Assembly: GCA_026119935.1 (NCBI GenBank)
Contig: JALRMH010000046.1
Span: forward strand, 1-64,000
Origin: Endothia cerciana
Taxonomy: Eukaryota > Ascomycota > Sordariomycetes > Diaporthales > Cryphonectriaceae
Direction: 5' to 3'
Length of the DNA stretch: 64,000 nt
Part shown: piece by piece, positions 34,456-46,167 of the stretch
How the letters are laid out: every line of letters starts with the position of its first letter
How positions within the stretch are numbered: the first letter of the stretch is position 1
Translations under genes and position numbers: made by a program
Notes under the pieces: model-generated
Seen by the model: only the letters and a program-made list of their open reading frames with translations
Databases searched by the model: none
Told to the model about the DNA's origin: nothing

Positions 34456-37400
34456 TCAGGTCATTCCCACATCTTGGTCCAAGATTGTCTTGAAGCGCTC
34501 GTCGACCTCGCTCAATACGGCGTAACAGTGTCCAAGAGCGATGGCGGAGGCCTCCATCATCTCTCCAGCAGTGATCATGGTTCTGTAATTGTCGGCAATG
34601 GTATCACTGCGTCAATCGTTAATATCATGCAGCGCCAAGGGCGGTGTAGATGTACTAACTGGATAATAGTTTGAGTGGCCTCGTCGAGGGCATTCGCGAT
34701 CTTCTGCCAAGTCTGCTCCACACCGGTGAGAGCATTCTTGCCTATATTCTTGAAGATCTCATGCTTGTGTCGCTCAATCCAAATGTGCATCCTGTCCTTG
34801 ATCCGTTGGTAGCATCCCCTGCCTGATAAGATGTTAGCGCTTGAGAACCACACTATATGCCAGATAGACCTTACCCGTTATCCCAGCACATTCATCGTAG
34901 ATCTCCTTCATTGTGTCTTGGACGAGAGGGGAGAAAGACCGACTAGCTTGTCGCTGCTCTCCTGTAACTGCGCGCTTCGAATTTTCGAGAACGCTAATGA
35001 TAGCCACCTCGTGCTCTTCACAATGCTTCTCGAGAAATTTTAAGCATCCGGATCTGCAACCTCGAAGCGCTGGACGATCCGACATATTGTGGTGGAAATC
35101 ATCGACTCTCTTCCTGAAAGTAGGAGCAAATCCGTCCAGTATCTTGGGAACCTTCGTGCCGAATAAGGTCTCCCATGTCTTGGCAATAGGTGCGAGATAA
35201 GGCTGGAGAAGGTCGTCATTGAAATTGCGGGATTTCTTGCTCGCTGTCTTTCCTCCGTGTCTTCTGCAAATCGCCTTGAAAGTCACGAAAGCAATCCCAT
35301 ATCCACCATATTTCTCAGAAGTCGACCAACGACTGACGACCGACGGAGCTGCCAACGAAGCAGCCATAACAATCTTAGAGTCCTTACGAGTCAAAGCCTG
35401 GCGTACAGTTTGTAGAAGCTTCTTTTTCAAGTCGAAAATGTCTGCCTTCGATGCCTGTGATATCATCAGTTCCAGCTGCAAATACAATTAGATATAAGGC
35501 ATAATTTACCGAAAAGAGGTTCTGAATCTGGTCGTTGAGGAACTGTAGCTCAAGCTTCTGGTTTTGCTCGCTTAGTCTTGCAGGATGCCTGTCAGCGATG
35601 GCCGCGCCCGGAAGTTGACAGCAACAAGCCGTCAGTACGACGAGAGACGAAAGCAACGTGAGGAAGGAATTGAGAAAATTCCTATATCTCGTGATCTGAT
35701 CCTCATAGGTCAATCTCTTCCCATGCTCCATAAGCCCAGGTATTCCAGTGTCTTCGAGATTGAGGAATCCATAGACCGGAGTTTCGCGCCGCTCGCTCTT
35801 TGTTCTCAATTGCTGATATGCGTAGCTTGAAACGCAGTAGACTGGAAATGTTCTCGCAATCTGGGAATAATCGCGTTCAGTACCCGGCTGCTCATTGTCT
35901 CCATCATCGATTCTGCGAGCGTCGCATTAGCTGATACTGCTGTTGTATCCTGCACTTGATACGACTTACTCTTTGATTCCTATTGCAAAGTCCCACTTGA
36001 TAGCTTGAGCGGACGCTGCATTCCTGCTCTGGACACACATCCTCGGGCCGTCCACGGCAGCGAAGGCGTGTTTACGCTGTAGATCAACAAGCTCGACCCT
36101 TGCGGTATCATGCTCATTCTGGGCATTGCAGCACCGGAGCTCCTTCGCTTGCAACTCCTCCTCGAGCTTGGCCAATTCTCCAGCGATCTCCTGAGCTGTT
36201 AATGGTTCCTTGTCCTCGGAGTCAGAGTCAGAACCATCGTCAACGCGCTTCCGCTTGGATGGCACGCTTTCACGAATGACCTCTTTACCCTTCTCGACTT
36301 TCTTTTCGTATTTCTTCCACTTGCTCATCTCGTGTCTCGTGGCTTGATGATCCGCCTTCAACACTTCGAGCTTTTCCTCCAGCGGCTTTACCTTGGTTGC
36401 TTTCTCGTCGATCTCCTTCTTAAGCCGTGCCTCTTCTGCAAACATATTTCTGATGCGATGATCCTTGTCATGAGACTTTATTGACTCCTTGAAATTAATA
36501 TCATCAGTCTTTGTGCATATGAAGACCACGTTGGAAACTGCTCAATCATGCTATTAGCGTTTGCTTCCTGTGAGAATGCAAGAGGCGAGAGATCCGTACA
36601 GTTGTTGTCCATCAGAATCTGCGTTCTAAAAGACTTCCCCAATAAATCCTTCGCAGACTTGTTATCCACTGCTCGTTGAATAGGCGCGACGACGAAGATC
36701 GCATTAGCTTCGCTCAGGTAGTCATCCGCAATAGAAGAGCGAGTGATATTGGAATCCTCAACACCTGGGAGGTCGATGATAACGAGTCCTGTAGATAGTA
36801 CTTGACTATGACAGTAAATACGAACGACTTCGAAGTCATTAGCTCTTTAGCTCAACATCCTTTATGCAGAGTGTATAAGAGGATGGTATGAGACTCACCT
36901 TTGATCAGAGGCCAGATTTCCACAGACATTTCATCTGCTCTCGGTTCGGATTCGATGTCTTTCTCAGCGCTTTTTAGATACCTGTCCAGCTGCAAGGACA
37001 GCTCTTGAGCAGTTCCATAGGCCAACTTCTTTATAGTCCCTAGGATCTTAAGCGCACCTCCAGTCTTTGCCAGCTGCTCGGGCTTGCATTTTATGAGGTG
37101 ACCATGGCTCATGTTCGGGAAAACGGCGCGAATCTTGTTGTAGGCTTTGCCAACGTCGCTCTTGGGATCATTCCAGGTTGGTGCACTGGCACTGTCACTC
37201 TGATCACTGTCATCCACAAGGTCTGCGAAGAGGTTCCTTAGCTCAAGGTCCCACTCTTCTTGGGAGCAGAATTCGACTTCAGCACGATACGCCTGTTTCG
37301 GGTCTGACACATCATTGTAAATGATCTCCGTCGCGACGGCAGTGCAGGCTGATGCACTTGTAGTTAGTAATCGTCGATATCGAAGGTGCTTAAAAATAAA

Positions 37401-37929
37401 CGAATAAAGTCATCGTACCTCGAAAACCATCTGTTGGCAGAAATTCCTCCTCATCAAGTAGACTGTTGATCAACGAGCTCTTACCAGCTCCCGTTGCTCC
37501 TGCAACTGCTACGACGGTTCTTCCGGCCTTCGTCGGCGTCGCCAGAAGCTTGTCAATCTTGTCAAGCCAATCCAACTGATCCTTTTGCTGCTTGGCTTTT
37601 AGCATGGGTATGCGAAGCTGGCCGAGAATTTCGCGAGCAAGGATGACACCATGCTCAAGCTTCCTAAGGTCTGCGGTGCTGATGACGTCGCGAACCGAGT
37701 CAAGTGTGACATCCTTTGGATCCCGTGGTGGGCTGACTGAAGCGCCGGTATCAACAAGGTCCTCCGTCTTAACGTCGGTAACGGCAGCCGCGTTGAAGGT
37801 TGGAGTCATCCAGCTGGACGATCTTGTAAAGTCTGGCTCTGGTTTGACCTGAGGTTCAGACTCAACTGACCTGATTATCCCTCCACCAGGGGGCTCAGTT
37901 GGCGGGGTCTTCCTGTTTTCGAAGGCCAT
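34456..37929 (-). CDS. Large dynamin-like GTPase, fungal relative of nuclear GTPase SLIP-GC
   Basis: This is a predicted large GTPase. Eight exons fit one frame of about 1004 aa: 37929-37419, 37348-36899, 36788-36600, 36537-35970, 35912-35510, 35454-34875, 34822-34660 and 34606-34456. GTPase motifs are intact: P-loop GATGAGKSS (about residues 143-151), G3 DLPGVEDS and G4 TKTDD (after VVFIC). A long Lys/Glu coiled coil follows G4, containing PSKRKRVDDGSDSDSED, a likely nuclear signal. The C-terminal part is helical (FRKRVDDFHHNMSDRP..., FSPLVQDTMKEIYDECAG). The exon-5/6 join is uncertain. TATTTGCAG would make an intron of only 34 nt, while a CACAG acceptor gives 55 nt; both keep frame. Codon use is visibly less GC-biased than in most neighbours. 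Vertebrate SLIP-GC acts in germinal-centre B cells; a role in fungi is not established to my knowledge. Confidence 0.8.
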
Positions 37930-40744
37930 GCTGTTGACTGATTCTGATGGAAAGGTGAGTCCTCTTCAGAACGTGCTGAGAAGTTGGCGTGGTTGATTCT
38001 TCTTGAGATGTTCCTGAGATAGCTTAGTTCAACCAAATGATGCTTAAGTGAGACCTGTCTGGATCATGGTTGCAGAGGGGAGATGCTTGATTTGCTGTAG
38101 TTGCTGTGCAAAAGGCAGTAGCAACCAAGTCGAGGATAGGACTGATCATGAACCACCTGAGTGCTAATTGGTACGAACTCTCAGGAGGGAAGTGAGAGGA
38201 GGGGGGATCGTGAACCACAAAAGGTAGGATGGGACAAGCCTGAGGAAGAGAAGCCCGTGCCAGGAAGGTGGCGCGATAAGAAGTAACCTCGCGCAGAAGG
38301 CGTGAAGGAAGCTACTTCTTACTAGGGAAGAGTGGAATAAAGTCTAACACAGATTGACTTTTAGTACGAAGCTGTACGAAACCCATAACGGCGGTGCCGG
38401 AGGGTAGGGCTCATCTAGTGAAAGAATATGGGCAGAAGGTCCTAAGCAAAGACAGCCAGTGCTTGCTATGCAGGTGAAAGTGCTGAACGAGAAGTCCGAA
38501 GGGGCGGCTCTTACCTTTGGCGAGTTGGGAGCGAACCAGTGGTATGGATGGTTCAGAGTTCGAGTGCCGAAAGGTGTGACTCAGTATCCTCTTGAAATGT
38601 CGCCGTTCTCGCCGTCTTCCTCCGAAGAGAGCGGCCGTCGAGCTCTGTGGAGATAAAGGGCCCGAGGGGAGGATGGCTGGTCCTCGAAGAGTACGACTGT
38701 GCAGAATGGATATGCCAAAGGGCACGAAGGGTGAAGTCCGAGATAGCAATGTGGCTAGTGAGGGTAGAATCGTGGAAAATGGACCGGTAGAACACTGCGT
38801 ACGTGGGCTGCTGATAGAAAGAGCCTTGGCATCAGCTGGAAGGATGTAAATACCTTGTTAGCCACTTCCGACTCAGTGGTCACGGCCTAGCGAAAGGAAA
38901 ATTGAAAGAAGGTGCTGAGAACTTAGGGGTCCCCAAAAGAAATAAAATAGGAAACTTCCTGCTGAAAGTAAGACCACCTCGGAGTTGGGGGCAGCAAGAT
39001 GATAATTCATTGTACATATCGATGTGCTTCTGGACCCTAGACAACACCATGCCTTTTCGATTCAACTGACAGAAAAAGAAAAAAAAAAAGGAGGGGGGGG
39101 GGGAGACGAGGAATGAGCCAACAGGTGTCCTTGATTTCCAGAGGCAGGTAATACGCGTGGAGGTTATGATATGCCTTCATAGCCAGCACACCCATCTCTC
39201 TCTGTTCTTCCTATGATGGACTAAGACTAATCACAAAAGTGTCCCAACGGGTACTCGAGAACCTCGAGCTACCAGTAAGCAAACTTAATTACTCTTCTTT
39301 TCCATACGAGGACTCGAACCAACGAAGAAGTACCTCCTAGACGGTGTATCAGGCTGCTGTAAGAGACCGCATCGTCAGTCCCTCACGACCCGGTAGGCAG
39401 AGCTCTGGGCCCGCCACAAACCCTCGAGCTCGCCTCGCGGTTCGTATGCTGGCAGCAGACCGAGAATCCCAGCCTGATGGATCCGCCGGAGCATCAACGA
39501 CCCGTTCCACATGTTCCTCGCACATTCTCCGACGGATGGAGGTCTGCATCGCCTTGGTCCATATAAGCAAGCCGGTTATTCCACAGACTGATCATCCAAC
39601 AAGTGGATATCCCATGGGAGGCTACTCCATATGGGAGAGGCCCTCAAGCTGAGATTCTCGCACGATGACACCATATGGAGGAAGCCCCCTACTTCCCAAT
39701 AACGTTCCGTCGGAGGATGTCCTGCTGCAGAGGATCGAGTAGGCTGGCATTTTATCGGGAGAATCTTTTAGGGATAAACCCCGCAGACGGGGCGCGGCTG
39801 AACGCGAGAGATCTTCTCATATTGCCGGATTACCATCACAGGATGACGTGGGCCGTTGCATTCTTCTGTAGGCCGTGCTGGCCCATTCTATGCACACATG
39901 TGAGGCGACAGGATAAGCGTTGGCATTCTTGTGCAAGAGGCTTCACAACGGCCCTGACCAGAGTGATATAGATGAGAAATCTTCGGTCAGCCATATATGC
40001 TATCAAGGCTGAGTGAGTATCCCGGCGACAATAGTAAAAGACGGTCAGACGGCAACATGGCCACGACCTGATATCGATTCTCAGGGGATGATCCTTTCGA
40101 CTGCAGCCCAGAAGGTTTCCTGACTCGGACCGCCAAGGTGAAGCCAACACCTGGCCGGGGCCGTATAAGGTTCATATTGTGGGTATATGACGAGACAACC
40201 AGCCCTCTTGTTGATCAGTCAGCTGCTGCTTGTTCTCGTGTTGGGGCTTGTTTGTCATCGGCGGGCCTGGTGTCTTTATGCTGTGCTGGAACTTGGGGAA
40301 ATGGACTGCCTGCCCCACGCCCATGCTCACATGCTGTGCGCAGCTGTCGAGACCCCACTTTCGTGGTCTGGCCCGGGCGGGACAGGCTTGATAAACTCGC
40401 AGGGCAGATCCCTACACAAGTACCCTACCTAGCCTGGCAGATGCTATGCAGATTGCTTGCAGCCCACCACCACCTGCACGATACTGACCACAAACTTGGT
40501 CTCGTCGATGATGATCTAATCAAATCTCTTTCTTTTCAACCAACGCCCCCCACCCAAATCCTTCCAGCAGCCCACAACCTCGACCTTGGATAGGACTGCA
40601 GGGGCACATCACCACTATGGCTGGACTCATGCATTCATAATAACTTATTGGTCTTAAGCTGGTATTGCAGGCCGCAAGGGGACCTCCAGCCACACCGTTG
40701 TCAAGTCTCAACTGGGTCTTATCGCTTGTGCCGACATCGCAGCC
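37930..40744. other. Intergenic region, no gene seen
   Basis: This is 2.8 kb with only short frames, none with family features. There are A- and G-rich homopolymers at about 39070-39103. A fragment at 39300-39330 looks vaguely like a tRNA T-arm on the minus strand but has no matching acceptor stem. Promoters of the GTPase gene and the downstream plus-strand gene must lie at the two ends. Confidence 0.5.
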
Positions 40745-42790
40745 ATGGACGACCTTCATGATACGACGAGGCTCATCTCAGAGCTCACCACCCAGCTCGC
40801 CGAGCTGGACGGCAGAGTTGCTGCCTACCGTCTGGACATGGCTGCTGAGTTCACCAGGTACTCTGAGGAGCTCCTCAGAGGTGTCCCAGAGGATATGGCC
40901 TACCTTGTTTCACGGTCCATCGCGGAGTCACTCAGAGACTATCCCTCTCTGTACCCGCCAGGCAGCGACAACTCATCTCGCTCACCAATGCCAACACCCA
41001 CCAGTCTTGAAAACATACCTTTGCGCGCAAGGGGCTCTCCTCCAGGCCTTACTCAAGACTCAAGCAGTTCTCAGGAGACGGAAACTGCGCCCGGTCAGCG
41101 CAGCCCTCACGAACGAGAGCTAGAATTCCAAGGCCTCTTCACTCCGGCTTTCCTGCCTCTTCTTGAGAGCGTCGATCGGCCACTCCACTCACTCCCCACC
41201 TCACCAGGCACAGCCGACACGACCAGGGCTGACCGCCCGCCCTCCATTGACAGAGCTCAGGACTCAGATAACACTCACCACCAGCGCCCCAGGCCCAGCC
41301 CGCTACGTCGCGGTACTGACACGTCCGTCGACTCTTTGGCAAGCGACAGCAGCAGTGCCAAGAACAGGAAGAGCGCTCTACGACGATCGTCAGGCTCCTC
41401 CAGGCCAGACAGTCCACGTGAGAATCGTCGCGTGCGTTTCGATTTCCAAGGCCAGGAGGTCTTACCCTCATCTTCACCCCAGACATCCACCGACACACTC
41501 ACGCAATTAGAGGGCGCAGGGGAGAAGCCATCTCTTGCGAACGACTCGCACACCACATCACTAAGCAACATTCAAGGCGATGAAGATCAGCAGCAGCAAG
41601 GGATTCCCAGGAAGGTTTCATCGACTCAAGCTTTACGCAGATTATCCAAGGAGCCCTTGGACGAAGCAACGGTGTGGACTGTGGTCAACGCTCGGACCGG
41701 GTCTGAGGACTCATTGAACCGCCACGCCGATAATATCCGCAAGACTACAGCCAACTCAACACAGTGTCTGCGCGGCCCAGACGAAAGCGATATGCCTGTC
41801 AGAGAGGAGTCCGAGCGTCCCGGGGGAGAGGCTCATGGCCACGCTCAGGCCGTGGCTGAGATCGAGGCTGGGAATAGTCAGCACAAGGTCACCAAGGATG
41901 AATTCGAGGTAGAGGAAGCGGACTCCGATGAGGAGCCCGCCCTATTTATGGCATCCAAGAAGATGAAGACGAAGAAGGCATCTGGCACGGATGCGGCCAA
42001 GGCCGTCTCCACCAAACCAACTATTCCACAGCCTATGGTGTCCGAACCCACTGTCGCCCAGACTAACCGCATCACATCCAAGACTGCTGGGGCGGATGAC
42101 CAGGTCGAGGTGACCGACGAACAGGGCAATACAAAGGCACCTCATGCAGAGACCCACGGCAAGACCAAACACGAACAGCAGCCACATCACATGCCGGCTG
42201 GCCCAGACGAGGACGAGGAGGAGTTCTTCGCGTTTGATGATGACGACGAGGAGAGCGAGAGCATTCAGAAGACTCAGGCCGCGCGGTCTCGGACCGATAA
42301 ATACCTGGCCGAAACCCGGTTCGACGAGCCTGAGGACGATGGGAACCCAGACAATCGCGCTAAGGCGACCCCGTCCTACAGTGGTGCCCCTAGGTCGCAT
42401 CCCACCAACGCCAGCCCTAGCTCGCGGCCTGGATTTTCGTTTCCGGCCAAGTGTCCTGCCCAACCCGAGGGGACTCGACCTTTGAGCACATCCATCGGGT
42501 CGTACGCAGGGCGGCCGGTGACACCCGGGCCTGTCAAGGATCTAGAACTGCTCAAGGAGCTGGAGAGTGTCGACACGGATGTGCCATTCTTTGTTGGTAG
42601 TGTCAATGGACGAAGCGGTCCCGATGCCTCAAATGTTAAGAGCTATCAGGCAAGCATGATGAGTCCGAACCAGATGTCTGGAAGCTTCGCCGAGCGCTTC
42701 ATGTGGGAGAAGGAACAGGGGATTTCCTATGACAGTGATCCGGATGATGCTGGCAATGAGGTGGACAATGCGAAGAAGAAGATCCGGTAG
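40745..42790 (+). CDS. Disordered, acidic/Ser-rich protein with PP1-docking RVxF motif; function unknown
   Basis: This is a single long exon of 681 aa. The first 50 residues are helical (LISELTTQLAELDGRVAAYRLDMAAEFTRYSEELL), suggesting a short coiled coil. The rest is mostly disordered, with many SP/TP sites. Residues 228-234 read RRVRFDF, a textbook protein-phosphatase-1 docking motif (RVxF plus acidic/aromatic follow-on), preceded by RKSALRRSS. An acidic run (DEDEEEFFAFDDDDEESES) lies near residue 500. The C-terminus (about 580-680) looks conserved: GRPVTPGPVKDLELLKELESVDTDVPFFVGSVNGR, then FAERFMWEKEQGISYDSDPDD and a basic end. The family name is not recognised. PP1 binding is inferred from the motif only. 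A kinase gene (Pho85 type) follows 1.2 kb downstream on the same strand. Confidence 0.75.
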   Translation: MDDLHDTTRLISELTTQLAELDGRVAAYRLDMAAEFTRYSEELLRGVPEDMAYLVSRSIAESLRDYPSLYPPGSDNSSRSPMPTPTSLENIPLRARGSPPGLTQDSSSSQETETAPGQRSPHERELEFQGLFTPAFLPLLESVDRPLHSLPTSPGTADTTRADRPPSIDRAQDSDNTHHQRPRPSPLRRGTDTSVDSLASDSSSAKNRKSALRRSSGSSRPDSPRENRRVRFDFQGQEVLPSSSPQTSTDTLTQLEGAGEKPSLANDSHTTSLSNIQGDEDQQQQGIPRKVSSTQALRRLSKEPLDEATVWTVVNARTGSEDSLNRHADNIRKTTANSTQCLRGPDESDMPVREESERPGGEAHGHAQAVAEIEAGNSQHKVTKDEFEVEEADSDEEPALFMASKKMKTKKASGTDAAKAVSTKPTIPQPMVSEPTVAQTNRITSKTAGADDQVEVTDEQGNTKAPHAETHGKTKHEQQPHHMPAGPDEDEEEFFAFDDDDEESESIQKTQAARSRTDKYLAETRFDEPEDDGNPDNRAKATPSYSGAPRSHPTNASPSSRPGFSFPAKCPAQPEGTRPLSTSIGSYAGRPVTPGPVKDLELLKELESVDTDVPFFVGSVNGRSGPDASNVKSYQASMMSPNQMSGSFAERFMWEKEQGISYDSDPDDAGNEVDNAKKKIR

Positions 42791-44045
42791 GACTGAGCCG
42801 ACCATCTCGTAGCTCCCCGAGGAGTCTAAGGGCGGGACGAGGAGGAAGCCGTATGACATGACATCTGGTGGACGGGCCGACTCATGCTGCATTTCAGTTT
42901 GCGGACGAAGGGGAAGCCAATTATTTGAAATACATTTGCCGGACAAGGGAGCAGGAAATACTTGAACCCGCTTTTGCTCCCTGGCGCAAGTGAGCATTGC
43001 ATGTCGTGTGGTGTTTCGAACTGGTCTGGCAAGGGAATTGCTCACGGAACATAGGGATCCATAGGTCGAGGGGCATTTCTTCTAAATGTGACGCTCAAGT
43101 TGACTCCACATCGAGATGTTTTGCTGTTGTAGACCTCCGCTCAATATTATCAAGACTTTCTTTGCGGGCTGGAAAGCACTTGCCTTAGCTTGGATACTTT
43201 TTTTTTTTTGGGTGTTTGTAGCTCTCATCCAGGCCACCTGGTCGGGGTTGAGGGCGACAGAAGCTGTGATACTGGCGGCGTGCCCCAGAGGAGAGAGTGT
43301 GAGCCTTGGGGTACAGTAAGTCTGTTTCATGGTCGCTCAGGTGGCGACCATCTTGCTCACGAGAGGATTTCACGACAGATACGGGCAGAGAAAGAATGTC
43401 GATGAGTCTAGCTATACTTGCAATGGTAGGAGACATGTTGAAATCTTCTGATGGGTGGTTAGACTATCGTCAGGGCATGTGGGTGTTGTAGTCGGTAAAA
43501 TGCATTTCAGATGCAAGTAAGGTTGATGTCGAGTACCGAGCAAGATATCATGATGCGGTGATGGGTTGTGATCTTAGTCAGCGGCCCAGGATGCAGGTGA
43601 GGGTCCCACCGTGCCGGGGCAGGGGCTCATGGGGTGCCAGTTGCAGCCCAAGAATAGAAGCAGTCTCAGTCCACCACACCTACTTCCAGGCCTCTGCAAG
43701 CTTGTATTCCTACCAACGACCAACCACCGCAACTCTCCCATCCATCCAGCTTGGCAACTGTCGATATCGATTTTGGACATCGTATGCAGCCCTTTCTGGC
43801 CCTGCCAGCCTCGTTCCAAGAGCCCTTGGACCGCAGATCTTGCTGGCTACTTCTTCCACCGCCGACTACCGCGCCTGACGAGTTGCAGCTTGTGCTTACC
43901 TGGGTAGAGTCATCTGGGACTCGCCGCAAAGATAGAGACTGCTGGGAGCATCTTGTTTGACCCACACCGCACCCCTCGACGTCGCCCGCCCGTCGATCCC
44001 TTCCAGAACCCCTCCTCTCTATTGCGGTTCACATCACGAGGCACG
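42791..44045. other. Intergenic region upstream of the CDK gene
   Basis: No gene is seen. It contains a T run near 43199-43209 and short frames without features. The last few hundred bases should hold the promoter and leader of the kinase gene. Confidence 0.55.
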
Positions 44046-45113
44046 ATGGACGGCAAACGCCATCTCTCCTCCTTCCAACAGCTGGAGAAGCTCGGAGAGG
44101 GGACTTATGCGACGGTAAGTGCCTCTGGCACCGCTTCCCGGACTCTTGGACAGACAGTATGCTAATGCAGGATGGCGGTGCAGGTCTTCAAGGGACGTAA
44201 TAGACAAACCGGCGAGTTCGTCGCACTCAAGGAGATCCATCTCGACTCGGAGGAGGGCACGCCCAGCACCGCGATCCGGGAGATCTCCCTTATGAAGGAG
44301 CTCAAGCACGAGAACATCGTAGGCCTGCACGACGTCATCCATACCGAGAACAAGCTTATGTTGGTGTTCGACTACATGGACGGCGACCTCAAGAAGTACA
44401 TGGACACGAAAGGAGAGCGGGGCGCCCTCCACCCTGACCTCATCAAGTCCTTTATGTACCAGCTCCTGAAGGGCATCGACTTCTGCCACAAGAACAAGGT
44501 TCTACACCGGGATCTCAAGCCACAGAATCTCCTGATAAATGGCAAGGGGCAGTTGAAGCTGGGTGACTTCGGTCTGGCAAGAGCCTTCGGCATCCCTGTT
44601 AACACCTTCTCGAACGAGGTCGTCACGCTGTGGTACCGGGCCCCCGATGTCCTTCTAGGGAGCAGAACGTACAACACGAGTATTGACATCTGGTCAGCGG
44701 GCTGCATCATGGCGGAGATGTACACCGGTAGGCCACTCTTCCCCGGCACCACGAACGAGGACCAGATCAATCGCATCTTCCGAATCATGGGCACTCCCAC
44801 GGAGCGGACGTGGCCGGGCATCACCCAGTATCCCGAGTACAAGAACAACTTCCAGGTATACGCCACCCAGGATCTCCGCGCGATCCTGCCCATGATCGAC
44901 CCGGACGGTATCGAGCTCCTGCAGAAGATGCTCCAGCTGCGCCCAGAGCTTCGCATCAGCGCCGAGAAGGCCCTGGAGCACCGCTGGTTCAAGACGCTGC
45001 CGCAGTTTCAGAATGCGCATCCGCAGCCAGTGCAGGCCATGAACTATCAGCAGGCGCTGCCCTCACAGGGCTACCCAACTCAGCAGCCTCAGGGCGGTTA
45101 CCCGAGTTACTAG
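44046..45113 (+). CDS. PHO85: Cyclin-dependent kinase, Pho85/PhoA type
   Basis: This is a Ser/Thr CDK that works with Pcl cyclins in phosphate, carbon and cell-cycle control. There are two exons, 44046-44114 and 44184-45113, giving 332 aa to the first stop. The 69-nt intron (GTAAGT...GCAG) lies in the glycine loop, joining GEGTYAT-VFKGRN. Hallmarks are Lys39 in VALKEI, PSTAIRE at 50-56, HRDLKPQN, DFGLA, a T-loop SNEVVTLWYRAPDVLLG and DIWSAGCIMAEM. The Pho85 class is supported by overall identity to fungal phosphate-pathway CDKs rather than Cdc28. A Gln/Pro/Tyr-rich tail begins after FQNAHPQP. The frame then meets TAG at 45111-45113 but continues open for another 163 codons of the same tail-like composition (separate entry), so the true C-terminus is uncertain. 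Confidence 0.94.
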
Positions 45114-45605
45114 GACAACTCGACGCAGCAACCACAGGGGATGCAGGCCTTGCCTCACCTCAATGCGCTACCGTCGCATGGTTATCCTCCTCAGGCTGGT
45201 GGTTATGGGCACTTGGGCACCGCAGCCCACTATCTCCCTGAATTCAATGCAGGTTACACGGACAATCCTCCTCAGAACCCTCTCGTATTCCCCCCTCCGG
45301 CTCATCTGCCAAGATTCAACCGGCAATTCCCGGAATTTCCTCCCGCTTATCAGGACGACTCAGCCCAAGCATTTCCGTGGTGCCCATCGAGTTATCAAGC
45401 CAACATAGCTCAGCATTCTTTGGGGCTCGATTCGAGTGGACAGAGACTCCCATTTCATAACTTGCAGGACGCCTATCCGACTCATCAGGTCTTCCCAGCT
45501 CAGCCAGCGCAGGGTCCTCATCCCACCTTTCAAAGCCCTGGGGCTTGGCAGCCCGGCAACCCGCCTCCAGGATCCCAGCGTGGCGATCTGAGCTATTACG
45601 GCTAA
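45114..45605 (+). other. In-frame open extension after the PHO85 stop codon
   Basis: Directly after the TAG the same reading frame stays open for 163 codons, ending in TAA at 45603-45605. The translation (DNSTQQPQGMQALPHLNALPS...) continues the Gln/Pro/Tyr/Gly-rich low-complexity style of the kinase tail, so it looks like tail sequence cut off by one stop codon. Three explanations are visible. One is stop-codon readthrough. Another is a recent nonsense change. A third is an 84-nt exitron-like intron from GTGCAG at 45030 to the AG of the TAG itself; it is a multiple of three and its removal would fuse the tail, but the donor is weak. Full-length product would be about 496 aa by readthrough. 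Confidence 0.6.
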
Positions 45606-46167
45606 TTGCTGAATGGCCCTTTAGAGAGCAGGTATCGTGGCTGGGATACGGCATAGCTCTCAGATAACATGGCATTAGGTGATGACGAAGACCTGACCTC
45701 GGGCAGCGGATAAGGCATCGTATTGGGCACAGGCGGACGAGTATCATCGCCTCACGATGGCAAAGTGAGGGGGACCCTTTCTTTGTAACTACAGGCCCAC
45801 AGCGAGAACATGCATCATTTGAGATGGGCTGGATCGATTCGACCACAATTTCCGGGCCCCAGCGAGGTTTTACGAGTGCAGACAGTACAAAATCAAGCCT
45901 CCGTACAGAGCACCAAAAGAAGACAAAGAACAAGAAAAAGTCCTCGGCATCGTGTCTAGCCCCGCTCAAGCGCAATGAAGCTCTAGGAGCGTCTAGCCGT
46001 CACCAGAGCTTGGCAGCTGCGGATTCTGTGGACCGGATAAAGACATCACATGCACAGGAAGCCGTGAACGTGATGTCATTAGGTATTATTGCTCTCTACT
46101 ACTTGGCTGGTTGGCATGCCTCGTCCCATGTGCTCTCATCCTCGCAGCCTATTGCTGTAATCACTGC
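45606..46167. other. Short intergenic region between convergent genes
   Basis: This holds the 3' ends of the kinase locus (+) and the secreted-protein gene (-). No gene is seen. Confidence 0.55.

Noticed and set aside
39300..39400. tRNA-like 3' end on the minus strand (GGTTCGAGTCC)
   Set aside because: The T stem does not pair, no matching 5' acceptor strand was found within 100 bases and there is no Pol III T-run.
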